From positions 1-8,287 of the forward strand of contig CAZXQZ010000186.1 in assembly GCA_964642445.1 (NCBI GenBank): 8,287 nucleotides of DNA, written 5' to 3'. Source of the DNA: SSC4 sp964642445. GTDB lineage: Bacteria > Chloroflexota > Anaerolineae > SSC4 > Amarolineaceae. The notes beneath the pieces were generated by a model. The model saw nothing but the letters and a program-made list of their open reading frames with translations. It was not told the origin of the DNA and did not search any database. The translations under genes and the position numbers were made by a program. This document shows, piece by piece, positions 1-7,400 of this stretch (position 1 is its first letter; each line of letters starts with the position of its first letter).

Positions 1-1563
1 CAGGTCTTTGCGGCCGGGCTGGATCGCCTGATGCAGTCGACGCCCGGCAGTACGGCGCGCCAGGCGGCCGCCCAGGCGATCGCCGCGCAGTCCGGTCCGC
101 TGTTGGCCCAGGCCGATGCGGTGGTTCAGCTCTACCAGGACACCGCCACCCGTAAGATCGACCGGCTGCGTCTGCTGCAGGCAATTTTCCTGGGCAGTGC
201 GCTGCTGCTGCTGGTGCTCGCCGGCTGGCTGGTACGCCGCTGGCTGCTGACCCCCTTGCAGCAGCTGGACCGGGCGGCCGAAGGCATCGGCGCCGATGAC
301 TTGACGACGCCGGTGCAGGTCGGCGGGCCGCAGGAAATCGCCCTGCTGTCGCGCACCCTGGAGACCATGCGCGGCCGGCTGCAAACGTCGCGCGCCGAGC
401 TGCTGGGCCTGGCTGCCAGCCTGGAAACGCGCGTCGCGCAGCGCACCCGCGAGCTGGACGCACTCAACGAGGTCAGCCGCGAGATTTCGGCGCAGCTCGA
501 CGTCCAGCTCGTGCTGAACTCGGTAACTGCCAAGGCGCAGGGTCTGCTGGGCGCCGAGGTGGCCTCGCTCTGCCTGCTGGACGAACCGCAGCAGGCGCTG
601 CACCTGCGTGCGCTGAGCGGGCCCTCCAGGGCCATCGCGGGTTACCAGGTGCCGGCCGGCGAGCGTTTTGCGCAGCTCGTCCTGACCGCTGAAGGGGCTA
701 TGCCGTGCGGCGGCACGAACTGCCACGATGGCTGCCACATGCTGGCCTCCGCCTATCGCGCCAGCCACCTGGCCGCGCCGCTGCGCCGCGGCCCGCACGT
801 CGTCGGTGCGCTGTGTGTGGGCAGCCCGGCGCATGACCGGTTCACCGCCGAATCGGCCGACCTCCTGGCCAAGCTGGCGACGACCGCGGCCGTGGCCCTG
901 GAGAACGCCCGCCTGTATGCCCAGGCCGAGCGCGTGGCAACGCTGGAAGAACGCAGCCGCATCGCCGCTGAAATGCACGATGGGTTGGGCCAGACCCTGG
1001 GTTATCTCGGCCTGATGACCGACCAGGCCGTCGATTTCCTCAGCCAGGGCCAGGACACAGCGGCCCTGGCGCGCCTGCAGACCACGCGGGTCACGATCGA
1101 GCAGGCCACGAACGACGTGCGGCGCGCGATCGATCAGCTGCTCGACGAAACACCCGCCGCATCCGACCTGGTGACGCAGCTGGCAGCCGTGGTCGGCGAC
1201 TTTGCCGGCACAAGCGCGGCCGCGGTGTCCTGGCAGCCGGCAGTGGCCCCGTCAACGGCATGTGCGCGCGCAGTGACCGAGCAGGTGGTGCACGTCACCC
1301 GCGAGGCGCTGCACAACGCCGCACGCCACGCCGTTGCGCAGACCGTCGCCGTCAGCCTGGTGCGCACAAACGGACACTATGTCGTCACCGTGGTCGACGA
1401 TGGCCGGGGCTTCGATACGCAGCAGCCAGAACCGGAGGGACATTTCGGCCTGCAGATCATGCAGGCACGCGCCGCCCACATCGGCGGGCAGCTGCACGTC
1501 GATTCGGTCCCGGGTCGCGGCACCCGCGTAACGCTAACCTGGCCGGCGGTGAGGGAGGCCTGA
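1..1563 (+). CDS. NarX-like membrane sensor histidine kinase with GAF domain (5' end cut by window)
   Basis: The frame is open from base 1, so the gene begins upstream; the ATG at 31 is internal. Codons are counted from base 1 (520 visible). Codons 1-57 are the end of an extracytoplasmic helical sensor domain. Codons 58-77 form a hydrophobic transmembrane segment. A HAMP domain follows (about 78-130, with a Pro just after the membrane), then a signalling helix, a GAF domain (about 155-305), HisKA_3 dimerisation (about 315-382) and HATPase_c (about 425-515). The phosphoacceptor is His326 in AAEMHDGLGQTLG. The N-box holds E435 and N439, the G1 box is DDGRG (D466), and G2 is GHFGL (480-484). The GAF domain carries a cysteine cluster (C236, C241, C245, with C191 and C272 elsewhere). 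The architecture and the neighbouring narL-like and nar genes suggest nitrate/nitrite sensing. The ligand-binding P-box would lie upstream of the window, so the signal is inferred. Kinase family is certain; NarX orthology is likely. Confidence 0.92.
   Translation, partial: QVFAAGLDRLMQSTPGSTARQAAAQAIAAQSGPLLAQADAVVQLYQDTATRKIDRLRLLQAIFLGSALLLLVLAGWLVRRWLLTPLQQLDRAAEGIGADDLTTPVQVGGPQEIALLSRTLETMRGRLQTSRAELLGLAASLETRVAQRTRELDALNEVSREISAQLDVQLVLNSVTAKAQGLLGAEVASLCLLDEPQQALHLRALSGPSRAIAGYQVPAGERFAQLVLTAEGAMPCGGTNCHDGCHMLASAYRASHLAAPLRRGPHVVGALCVGSPAHDRFTAESADLLAKLATTAAVALENARLYAQAERVATLEERSRIAAEMHDGLGQTLGYLGLMTDQAVDFLSQGQDTAALARLQTTRVTIEQATNDVRRAIDQLLDETPAASDLVTQLAAVVGDFAGTSAAAVSWQPAVAPSTACARAVTEQVVHVTREALHNAARHAVAQTVAVSLVRTNGHYVVTVVDDGRGFDTQQPEPEGHFGLQIMQARAAHIGGQLHVDSVPGRGTRVTLTWPAVREA
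1551..1558 (+). promoter_or_regulatory. Shine-Dalgarno supporting the GTG start of the response regulator
   Basis: GAGGGAGG lies inside the last codons of the kinase gene, 6 bp before the GTG at 1565. It supports GTG initiation and translational coupling to the kinase, whose stop codon ends 1 bp before the GTG. Confidence 0.75.
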
Positions 1564-1564
1564 G

Positions 1565-2221
1565 GTGACCGCACGCACGCGCATCTTGTTGGCCGACGAT
1601 CACACCCTCTTTCGGGAGGGGCTCGCCGGCATCCTGGCGGCCCAGGCCGACATGGAGGTGGTGGGCGAGGCGTGCGACGGCCTGGAAGCCGTCATCAAAG
1701 CCCAGGCGCTCAAGCCCGATCTCGTGCTGATGGACGTGCAGATGCCAGGGTTGGACGGCCTTGAGGCGACGCGCCAGATTCGGCTGGCCCTGCCGGCCAC
1801 GGTCGTGGTGATGCTGACCGTACGCGATGACGACGAGAAGCTCTTCATGGCGTTGAAGGTCGGTGCGCAGGGCTACCTGCTGAAGGACATCCGCGCCCAC
1901 GAGATGCTGGCGCAGCTGCGCGGTGCCCTGCGCGGCGAGGCCGCGCTCAGCCCGCGCATGGCCGGCCTGGTGCTGGCCGAATTCCGCCGCCTGAGCCAGC
2001 AGGTGCCGCTGGAGGCGCCGGCGGACGAGGTAGTCCTGACCCTGCGTGAGCGCGAGGTACTGGAGCTGGCGGCGCGCGGTGCCAGCGACAAAGAAATCGC
2101 CGAAACGCTGGTCGTCAGCCTGTACACGGTCAAGAGTCACATGCGCAGCATCCTGGCCAGGCTGCAGGTGAGCAGCCGGCAGGAAGCGGCCCGCGTGGCG
2201 CGGCACAAAGGACTCGTCTGA
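1565..2221 (+). CDS. NarL/FixJ-family response regulator (receiver + LuxR-type HTH)
   Basis: This is a 218-residue transcription regulator, the usual size for NarL-type proteins. The receiver spans about residues 5-122, with acidic pair D11/D12, phosphoacceptor D57 (LMDVQMP), T85 and K107 (GYLLKD), so every phosphorylation residue is present. A linker leads to a LuxR/GerE helix-turn-helix at about 155-215, where LTLREREVLELAARGASDKEIA and the following TVKSHMRSILARL are the typical recognition region. The start is GTG, 1 bp after the kinase stop, behind a good ribosome site; no other start fits the fold as well. It is almost certainly the partner of the upstream kinase. Its position before nar structural genes suggests that it controls nitrate respiration, in the manner of NarL; that target is inferred. 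Confidence 0.95.
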   Translation: MTARTRILLADDHTLFREGLAGILAAQADMEVVGEACDGLEAVIKAQALKPDLVLMDVQMPGLDGLEATRQIRLALPATVVVMLTVRDDDEKLFMALKVGAQGYLLKDIRAHEMLAQLRGALRGEAALSPRMAGLVLAEFRRLSQQVPLEAPADEVVLTLREREVLELAARGASDKEIAETLVVSLYTVKSHMRSILARLQVSSRQEAARVARHKGLV

Positions 2222-2285
2222 GGCAAGATTCGGCCGCGATGCGCGCCGAACAACCTGGCATCGACAAACCGATGGGAGATAACGC

Positions 2286-2726
2286 ATGCAGATTACCGAC
2301 GCATTCCTGGGCGAGCACGGTGTGCTCTACGCCCACTTCGACCACCTGCTGGAGGCGGTGCCCGCCAGCACTGACCTGCCCCTGCTGCAAAGCCAGGCCG
2401 CCCTCCTGCTGACCACCCTCGGCAGTCACGCCCACCTGGAGGATGAGCTGCTCTTTTCGGCCCTCGATCCCTTCCTGGGTCCCATGGGGCCGCTGGCTGT
2501 CATGCGCATGGAGCATGACCAGATCGAGGGCCTGCTCGGCAAGGCCAGCCAGGCCACAGACGCCGGACAGGCGCGCAGCCTGCTGCTCAGCGCCGTGCAG
2601 GTGGCGCGCAGTCACTTCGCCAAAGAGGAGCAGGTGCTCTATCCCATCGCCCGGCAGGTGCTGGACGAGGACCAGCTGCTCGAGCTGGGCGCCCAGTGGG
2701 CCGCGCGCCGCGGCGTTGCCGCCTGA
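2286..2726 (+). CDS. Hemerythrin-like (HHE domain) diiron protein
   Basis: This is a 146-residue soluble protein with no signal peptide or membrane segment, predicted as a four-helix bundle. The spacing of likely iron ligands fits the hemerythrin/HHE family: H11 (GEHGV), H50 and E54 (HLEDE), H77 (MEHDQ), and H110 and E114 (HFAKE). Such proteins bind O2 or NO at a non-heme diiron centre, and relatives (YtfE/RIC, ScdA) help repair nitrosatively damaged iron centres. The ATG follows GGGAG (2274-2278) with a 7-bp spacer. It sits 64 bp after the response regulator and before a strong terminator, so it probably belongs to the sensor-regulator transcript. In this context a role in NO or oxygen sensing or defence during nitrate respiration is plausible but not shown. 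It lacks the extra N-terminal domain of YtfE. Confidence 0.9.
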   Translation: MQITDAFLGEHGVLYAHFDHLLEAVPASTDLPLLQSQAALLLTTLGSHAHLEDELLFSALDPFLGPMGPLAVMRMEHDQIEGLLGKASQATDAGQARSLLLSAVQVARSHFAKEEQVLYPIARQVLDEDQLLELGAQWAARRGVAA

Positions 2727-2750
2727 CCGACCCGCGCAGCGCCATCCTAC

Positions 2751-2798
2751 ACGCCCACCGCCCGACGCCACCTGCGCCGCGAGGTGGGCGTTCTTTTT
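2751..2798 (+). terminator. Rho-independent terminator after the hemerythrin gene
   Basis: ACGCCCACC (2751-2759) pairs perfectly with GGTGGGCGT (2783-2791), followed at once by TCTTTTT. A second, closer left arm, ACGCCACCT (2765-2773), can pair with the same region (2782-2791) with one bulged G (2788) and an 8-nt loop, and may be the form that actually folds. No A-run precedes the stem, so it should act only on + strand transcripts. It separates the regulatory genes from the nar structural genes. Confidence 0.9.
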
Positions 2799-2803
2799 GA
2801 CAT

Positions 2804-2813
2804 GAACTAGTTC
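2804..2813. repeat. Perfect 10-bp palindrome GAACTAGTTC with a second half-site at 2851
   Basis: GAACTAGTTC is its own reverse complement and lies just after the terminator. Its right half TAGTTC recurs in the same orientation at 2851-2856, 43 bp downstream (about four helical turns), each copy followed by a T-rich TGC-containing stretch. This is possible operator architecture; no known regulator is assigned. Confidence 0.35.
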
Positions 2814-2909
2814 CTTCTGCGTACCACGCCGCACACCAATCACTCCAAATTAGTTCTTGCCGCAGCCCCAAGACCGATGCCACACCACAGGCCAGGCCGT
2901 ATGCTTGGA

Positions 2910-2946
2910 CACAAGCGTTGTGGGATCAGGCAGGCTGGCTTGATCC
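2910..2946. repeat. Two adjacent dyads: CACAA-N3-TTGTG and a 9-bp inverted repeat
   Basis: CACAA (2910-2914) and TTGTG (2918-2922) form a 13-bp palindrome. Directly next to it, GGATCAGGC (2923-2931) pairs with GCTTGATCC (2938-2946) around a 6-nt loop, with one G-U pair in RNA form. No T-run follows, so it is not a terminator. It could be an operator pair or a leader hairpin. Confidence 0.4.
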
Positions 2947-3020
2947 TTGCCGTTCGCTCCATGGAACATACCACTGGGTGCATCACAAGCTGGAGGCACG
3001 ACACCGAGAACGAACTACGT

Positions 3021-3042
3021 CGGCACCAGCGGGCTGGCGCCG
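3021..3042 (+). repeat. GC-rich hairpin in the leader, 35 bp before the receiver-like start codon
   Basis: CGGCACCAG (3021-3029) pairs with CTGGCGCCG (3034-3042) around a 4-nt loop, with a single A-C mismatch. It is not followed by a U-run. If transcription starts upstream, it would form in the 5' leader close to a weakly recognised start codon. Confidence 0.4.
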
Positions 3043-3077
3043 GTGATGGTGACGCTGCGCTGACTGGAACAAACCTC

Positions 3078-3461
3078 ATGTCTTACCCAACGCCCAAGCC
3101 CGGCCAGCACAAACGGCGCGTTCTGCTCGTCAGTTCACAGACCCTGTTCGGTGAGAGCCTGGAACTGCTGCTGCGCCGCGCCGATGATATCGAGCTGACC
3201 GGTCCCGTGGCGCTGAGTGACACCAGCTGCGATCTCGTCGTGCAGGTTGCGCCCGACGTCGTCGTCCTGGCCGATGAACACCCGGAGAGTGATGCCGTAC
3301 TCAACCTGACGGCCGTGCTGATGGAACGATTTCCCAATCTGCGTGTGATCAAAACCAGCCTGGAACAGGCCACCCTGCGCGTCTTTGCCGCTGAGACCTG
3401 GCCAGCCAGCAGCCTGGACCTGATCGACGCCGTCCGGGAAGGTCACAAACGTGACGATTGA
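3078..3461 (+). CDS. Stand-alone degenerate receiver-like protein (pseudo-receiver)
   Basis: This 127-residue protein has no DNA-binding domain, signal peptide or membrane segment. The first 100 residues align without gaps to the receiver of the NarL-like regulator in this window: RVLLVSSQTLFGESLELLL corresponds to its first strand and helix, and APDVVVLADEHP to its phosphorylation strand. The acidic pair is replaced by S19/S20, the phosphoacceptor position by A65 (D66 is next to it), only T93 is kept, and no lysine occurs between residues 93 and 123. The last third is about 11 residues shorter than in the regulator. Classical phosphorylation is therefore unlikely. The ATG at 3078 is chosen because the fold begins shortly after it; its ribosome site is weak (GGA at 3066-3068), and an upstream in-frame ATG at 2877 would add 67 unconvincing residues. 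It precedes narC by 32 bp, suggesting co-transcription and a role as a protein-interaction or regulatory partner. Function unknown. Confidence 0.75.
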   Translation: MSYPTPKPGQHKRRVLLVSSQTLFGESLELLLRRADDIELTGPVALSDTSCDLVVQVAPDVVVLADEHPESDAVLNLTAVLMERFPNLRVIKTSLEQATLRVFAAETWPASSLDLIDAVREGHKRDD

Positions 3462-3480
3462 AACGCCATGACCCTTTGAC

Positions 3481-3487
3481 GGAGGTG
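3481..3487 (+). promoter_or_regulatory. Shine-Dalgarno deciding the narC start
   Basis: GGAGGTG lies 6 bp before the ATG at 3494. It favours this start over an in-frame TTG at 3458 that overlaps the stop codon of the preceding gene and would add 12 polar residues ahead of the signal sequence. Confidence 0.8.
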
Positions 3488-3493
3488 CCACAC

Positions 3494-4357
3494 ATGCCAC
3501 TCGAATCGTTTTGCCACCCAAACCGGCGACGATGCGCCTATGCCCTGCTGTTGGGCTGGATCGTCGCGATGCTGCTTGGGCCAGCGGTACTGTATGCGGC
3601 ACCGCCCACCCAGTCGGCGGGTGAGGGCGAAACCCTCTTCCAGACCCGGTGCATCGCCTGCCACACGATTGGTGGTGGCGTGCGCGTCGGTCCCGACCTG
3701 GCCGGCGTGGTCGACCGCCGTGACCGGGCCTGGCTCAGCCAGTGGATTCTGGCGCCTGACAAGATGCTGGCAGCGCAGGATCCTATCGGCACCCAGCTGC
3801 TGCAGGAATCGAACAACATCCCCATGCCCAACCTGGCGCTGACGGAGGCGGAGGTGGCATCGTTGATCGCCTACCTGGAGAACCCGGGAGCGGAACCGGT
3901 GGCCGTGGCCCAGGTGCCGCTGGGCGCAGGCAATGCCGGCCACGGCCGGGCACTGTTCACCGGGGGCAGCCGGCTGGCCAACGGCGGCCCACCCTGCATG
4001 AGCTGCCACAGCATCGCCGGCCTGGGTGCCCTGGGGGGCGGCGCATTGGGACCTGACCTGACAGCAGCCTACAACAATTACGGCGGTGACAGCGGCATGG
4101 CCTCCTTTCTCGATACCATGCCCACCGTAACCATGAACGCAGTGTGGACCCGCCAGCCCCTGACCGCGGCCGAGCAGGACGACCTGCGCGCCTTCATGCA
4201 GGAAGCATCGATTGCCGAGCGTCCGCCGGAGTTGGTGTGGCAGCTGGCATTTTTGGCCGCGGCCGGCACGGTCCTGCTGCTCCTGCTGGCACACTTCACC
4301 TGGCGCAAACGCCTGGTCTCCGTACGCCAGGCCATGGTCCAGCGTTCGCGAATTTGA
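3494..4357 (+). CDS. narC: Membrane-anchored diheme cytochrome c (NarC-like)
   Basis: The product is 287 residues. A basic N-terminus is followed by a hydrophobic signal or anchor segment (about 14-36) ending in an Ala-rich possible cleavage site. Two cytochrome c domains follow. Heme site 1 is CIACH (53-57), with probable axial Met111 in NIPMPNLALT. Heme site 2 is CMSCH (168-172), with probable axial Met209 or Met214. A C-terminal transmembrane helix (about 246-268) ends in a basic cytoplasmic tail (RKR). The heme domains should therefore face the extracytoplasmic side. Position directly before narG matches Thermus NarC, a diheme cytochrome that is part of the nitrate reductase complex and passes electrons to periplasmic carriers; the symbol is transferred by this analogy. 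A cytochrome c gene also precedes nxrA in Nitrobacter, so it does not by itself settle the reaction direction. Cytochrome identity is certain, the exact partner inferred. Confidence 0.88.
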   Translation: MPLESFCHPNRRRCAYALLLGWIVAMLLGPAVLYAAPPTQSAGEGETLFQTRCIACHTIGGGVRVGPDLAGVVDRRDRAWLSQWILAPDKMLAAQDPIGTQLLQESNNIPMPNLALTEAEVASLIAYLENPGAEPVAVAQVPLGAGNAGHGRALFTGGSRLANGGPPCMSCHSIAGLGALGGGALGPDLTAAYNNYGGDSGMASFLDTMPTVTMNAVWTRQPLTAAEQDDLRAFMQEASIAERPPELVWQLAFLAAAGTVLLLLLAHFTWRKRLVSVRQAMVQRSRI

Positions 4358-4401
4358 AGCTGTAGCGTCCACAGACTTGTCGCATAGGGAGGCAACCGAA
4401 C

Positions 4402-7400
4402 ATGGGTTGGATACAGGACCTGATCAAACCGGAAGCACGTCAATGGGAGGAGTTCTACCGCAACCGCTGGCAGCATGACAACGTCATTCGCTCCACCCAC
4501 GGCGTCAACTGCACCGGTGGCTGCTCCTGGGCCATTTACGTCAAAGACGGGGTCATCACCTGGGAAATGCAGCAGATCGATTACCCCCTGCTGGAGCCGC
4601 ACCTGCCGCCGTACGAGCCGCGCGGCTGCCAGCGCGGCATCTCGGCCTCGTGGTACGTCTATAGCCCCATCCGCGTCAAATACCCCTACGCGCGCGGTGC
4701 CCTGATCGATCTGTGGCGGGCGGCACGCGACCGGCACGAGAACCCGGTCGACGCCTGGGGTGCCATCGTCGAGGACGAGGCGCAGCGGGCACGCATCCAG
4801 CGCTCCCGCGGCAAAGGCGGTTTCCGCCGCGTCACCTGGGACGAAGTGCTGGAAATCATCGCCGCAGCCTGCCTGTACACGGCAAAAAAGTGGGGACCAG
4901 ACCGTGTCTTCGGTTTTTCACCCATCCCGGCCATGTCGTACCTCTCCTACGGCGCTGGCTCGCGCTTCTTGCAGCTCTTCGGCGGCGTCAATATGAGCTT
5001 CTACGACTGGTACGCCGACCTGCCCAATGCCTTTCCTGAAGTCTGGGGCGACCAGACCGACGTCTGCGAGAGCGCCGACTGGTACAATGCCAAATACATC
5101 GTGGCCATGGGCTCCAACCCCAACATGACGCGCACCCCCGACGTGCACTTCATCTCCGAAGCCCGCCACGAGGGTGCCAAGTTTGTCGTCATTGCCCCCG
5201 ACCTGAGCCAGGCCGCCAAGTACTCCGACTGGTGGATCCCGGTCAAACCCGGCACCGACACCGCGCTGTGGATGGCGGTCAACCACGTCATTCTTAAGGA
5301 GTTCTACGGCGACCGCCAGGTGCCCTACTTCACCGACTATGTCACCCGCTACACCGACGGTCCCTTCCTGGTAGAGCTGCAGGCCAACGAGGACGGCAGC
5401 TACCAGGCCGGCCAGCTGCTGCGGGCCAACCGCCTGGCGCGCTACCAGGATCAGGAGAACGGCGACTGGAAGCTGTTGATGATGGACGAGACCAGCGGCC
5501 AGCCCAAGATGCCGATGGGCACGGTGGGCTTCCGCTGGCAGAGCGAGCACGGGCAGTGGAACCTGAAGCTGGAGGACGGCCTGGACGGCAGCCCGATCGC
5601 GCCGACGCTGTCCTTCATCGAGCAACACGACGACGTGCTGCCGGTGGTCTACCACGAATTTGCCGACAACCAGACCTATCGCCGCCGCGTTCCCGTGCGT
5701 TATGTCGAAACAACCGACGGGCCGGTAGCGGTGACCACCGCCTTCGACCTGCTGGTGGCGCAGTTTGGTGTCGACCGCGGGCTGGGCGGTGATTGTGCCA
5801 CCAGTTATGACGACCTGCACCCCTACACACCGGCCTGGCAGGAGCCGTACACCGGCATCGGCCGCGATACGGTGATTCGCCTGGCGCGTGAGTTTGCGCA
5901 CAACGCCGAAGCGACCGATGGCCGTTCCATGGTCATCATCGGGGCCAGCATCAACCACTGGTACAATAACAACCTGGCCTACCGTGCCCCCATCACTGCG
6001 CTGATCCTGTGCGGCTGCTGTGGCAAAAACGGCGGCGGCATGAACCACTACGTCGGCCAGGAGAAGCTGACGTTGGTGGCACCGTGGAGCAGCTTTGCGT
6101 TTGCCAACGACTGGGGCGTGGTGCCGCGCCGCCAGCAGTCCCCCACCTGGCACTACGTCAACAGCGACCAGTGGCGCTACGAGGGCGATTTCACCGACTA
6201 TGCGCCGGTGCCGCCCAAGACGAAGTGGGCCAAGGGCCACGCCATGGACCTGGAGGCGATGGCGGTCCGCCTGGGCTGGATGCCCTACTACCCGCAGTTC
6301 GACCGCAACCCGCTGCACGTGCTGGCTGAGGCGGAAGATGCCGGTGCCCACACCGACGCCGAGGTGGCAAACTGGACCGCACAGCAGCTCAAGGAGGGCG
6401 GGCTGAGCTTCGCCGTCGATGACCCCGATGCACCCGAAAACTGGCCGCGCGTCTGGTTCATCTGGCGCGGCAACGCCATGGCCTCCAGCGCCAAGGGGGC
6501 CGAGTTCTTCCAACGCCACTACCTGGGCACGCACGATAACATCGTGGCCGAAGAACACGCCAGGGACAAGGTCAAGACCGTCACCTTCCGCGAGCCCGCC
6601 CCGCGCGGCAAGTTCGACCTGGTGGTCGACCTGAACTTCCGCATGGACTCGTCGGCCCTCTACTCCGACATCGTACTGCCGGCTGCGTTCTGGTACGAAA
6701 AGAACGACCTCAACACCACCGATCTGCACTCCTTCGTCCACCCCCTGGGTCAGGCGGTGCCGCCGGTGTGGGAGGCCAAAACCGACTATGAGATCTTCAA
6801 GGCCTTTGCCCGCAAGGTCAGCGAGATGGCGCCGCAGGTCTTCCCGGAACCGGTGCGCGACCTGGTGGCGGCGCCGTTGATGCACGATACGCCCGACGAG
6901 CTGGCGCAGACCGCACCGTTGGACTGGGCCAAAGGGGAGTGCGAACCCATACCTGGCAAGACCATGCCCCACTTCCGGGTGGTGGAGCGCGACTACGCTA
7001 ACCTGTACAACAAGTTCATTTCGCTGGGCCCGCAGGCGCGCGCAAAGGGCTTCAGCGGCAACGGCGTGCACATCCCGGCCCAGGTGCAGTACGACGAGCT
7101 GCTGCAGAACCCCGTGATCGGCTCGCCCGACCCGCGTCACGGCCGCTGCGTCGAGTGGAACGGCCAGCGCTACCCCAGCCTGGAAGATGCGCTGGACGCG
7201 GCCAATGCCCTGCTGCACCTGGCGCCGGAAACCAACGGCGAGGTGTCGTACCAGTCCTTCCGCCACGAGGAGGAGGTGACCGGGGTGCCGTTGACCGACC
7301 TGGCCGAAGGTGTACGCGGCGTGCGCATGACCTTCTTCGACCTGACCCGCCAGGTACGCCGCACGCTGATCAGCCCCTGCTGGACCGGCATGGTCAACGA

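Larger units (their letters stand above)
2799..3077 (+). promoter_or_regulatory. Gene-free leader/promoter region before the receiver-like gene and narC-narG-narH
   Basis: About 280 bp between the terminator and the ATG at 3078 carry no convincing gene. The frame of the downstream gene stays open back to 2877, but those 67 codons encode a mixed, low-complexity sequence with no recognisable fold, so they are treated as non-coding. The first 60 bases are more AT-rich than the rest of the window. Because a terminator lies just upstream, a promoter for the nar genes is expected here. I could not identify a -35/-10 pair with confidence: TTGATC at 2940-2945 with GAACAT at 2964-2969 is a weak possibility (18-bp spacing). 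No full FNR-type TTGAT-N4-ATCAA site is present. Several dyads are listed separately. Confidence 0.5.

Noticed and set aside
2229..2250. Hairpin TTCGGC/GCCGAA between the response regulator and the hemerythrin gene as a terminator
   Set aside because: The stem is only 6 bp with a 10-nt loop and no T-run follows, so termination here is not supported.
1457..2287. 276-codon - strand open frame over the response regulator
   Set aside because: It is the antisense shadow of a clear receiver-HTH gene, and its product resembles no domain I know.
2940..2985. FNR-type site suggested by TTGAT at 2940
   Set aside because: No matching ATCAA half-site is present at 4-bp spacing.
2877..3077. Possible 67-residue N-terminal extension of the receiver-like protein
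   Set aside because: The frame is open from an ATG at 2877, but the sequence is irregular and overlaps the dyads. The receiver fold starts only after the ATG at 3078.
3458..3493. TTG start for narC overlapping the previous stop codon
   Set aside because: The ATG at 3494 has a strong Shine-Dalgarno at the right distance and gives a normal signal sequence; the TTG would add a polar stretch in front of it.
3443..4372. 309-codon - strand open frame over the diheme cytochrome
   Set aside because: It is antisense to a gene with two CxxCH motifs and correct signal and anchor segments; the composition is typical of a shadow frame.
4918..7266. Long open frame (782 codons) on the - strand inside narG
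   Set aside because: It is fully antisense to a gene with certain homology and intact cofactor motifs. Its His/Val/Arg/Gly-rich composition is what a high-GC coding strand produces in reverse. No ribosome site or recognisable domain was seen.
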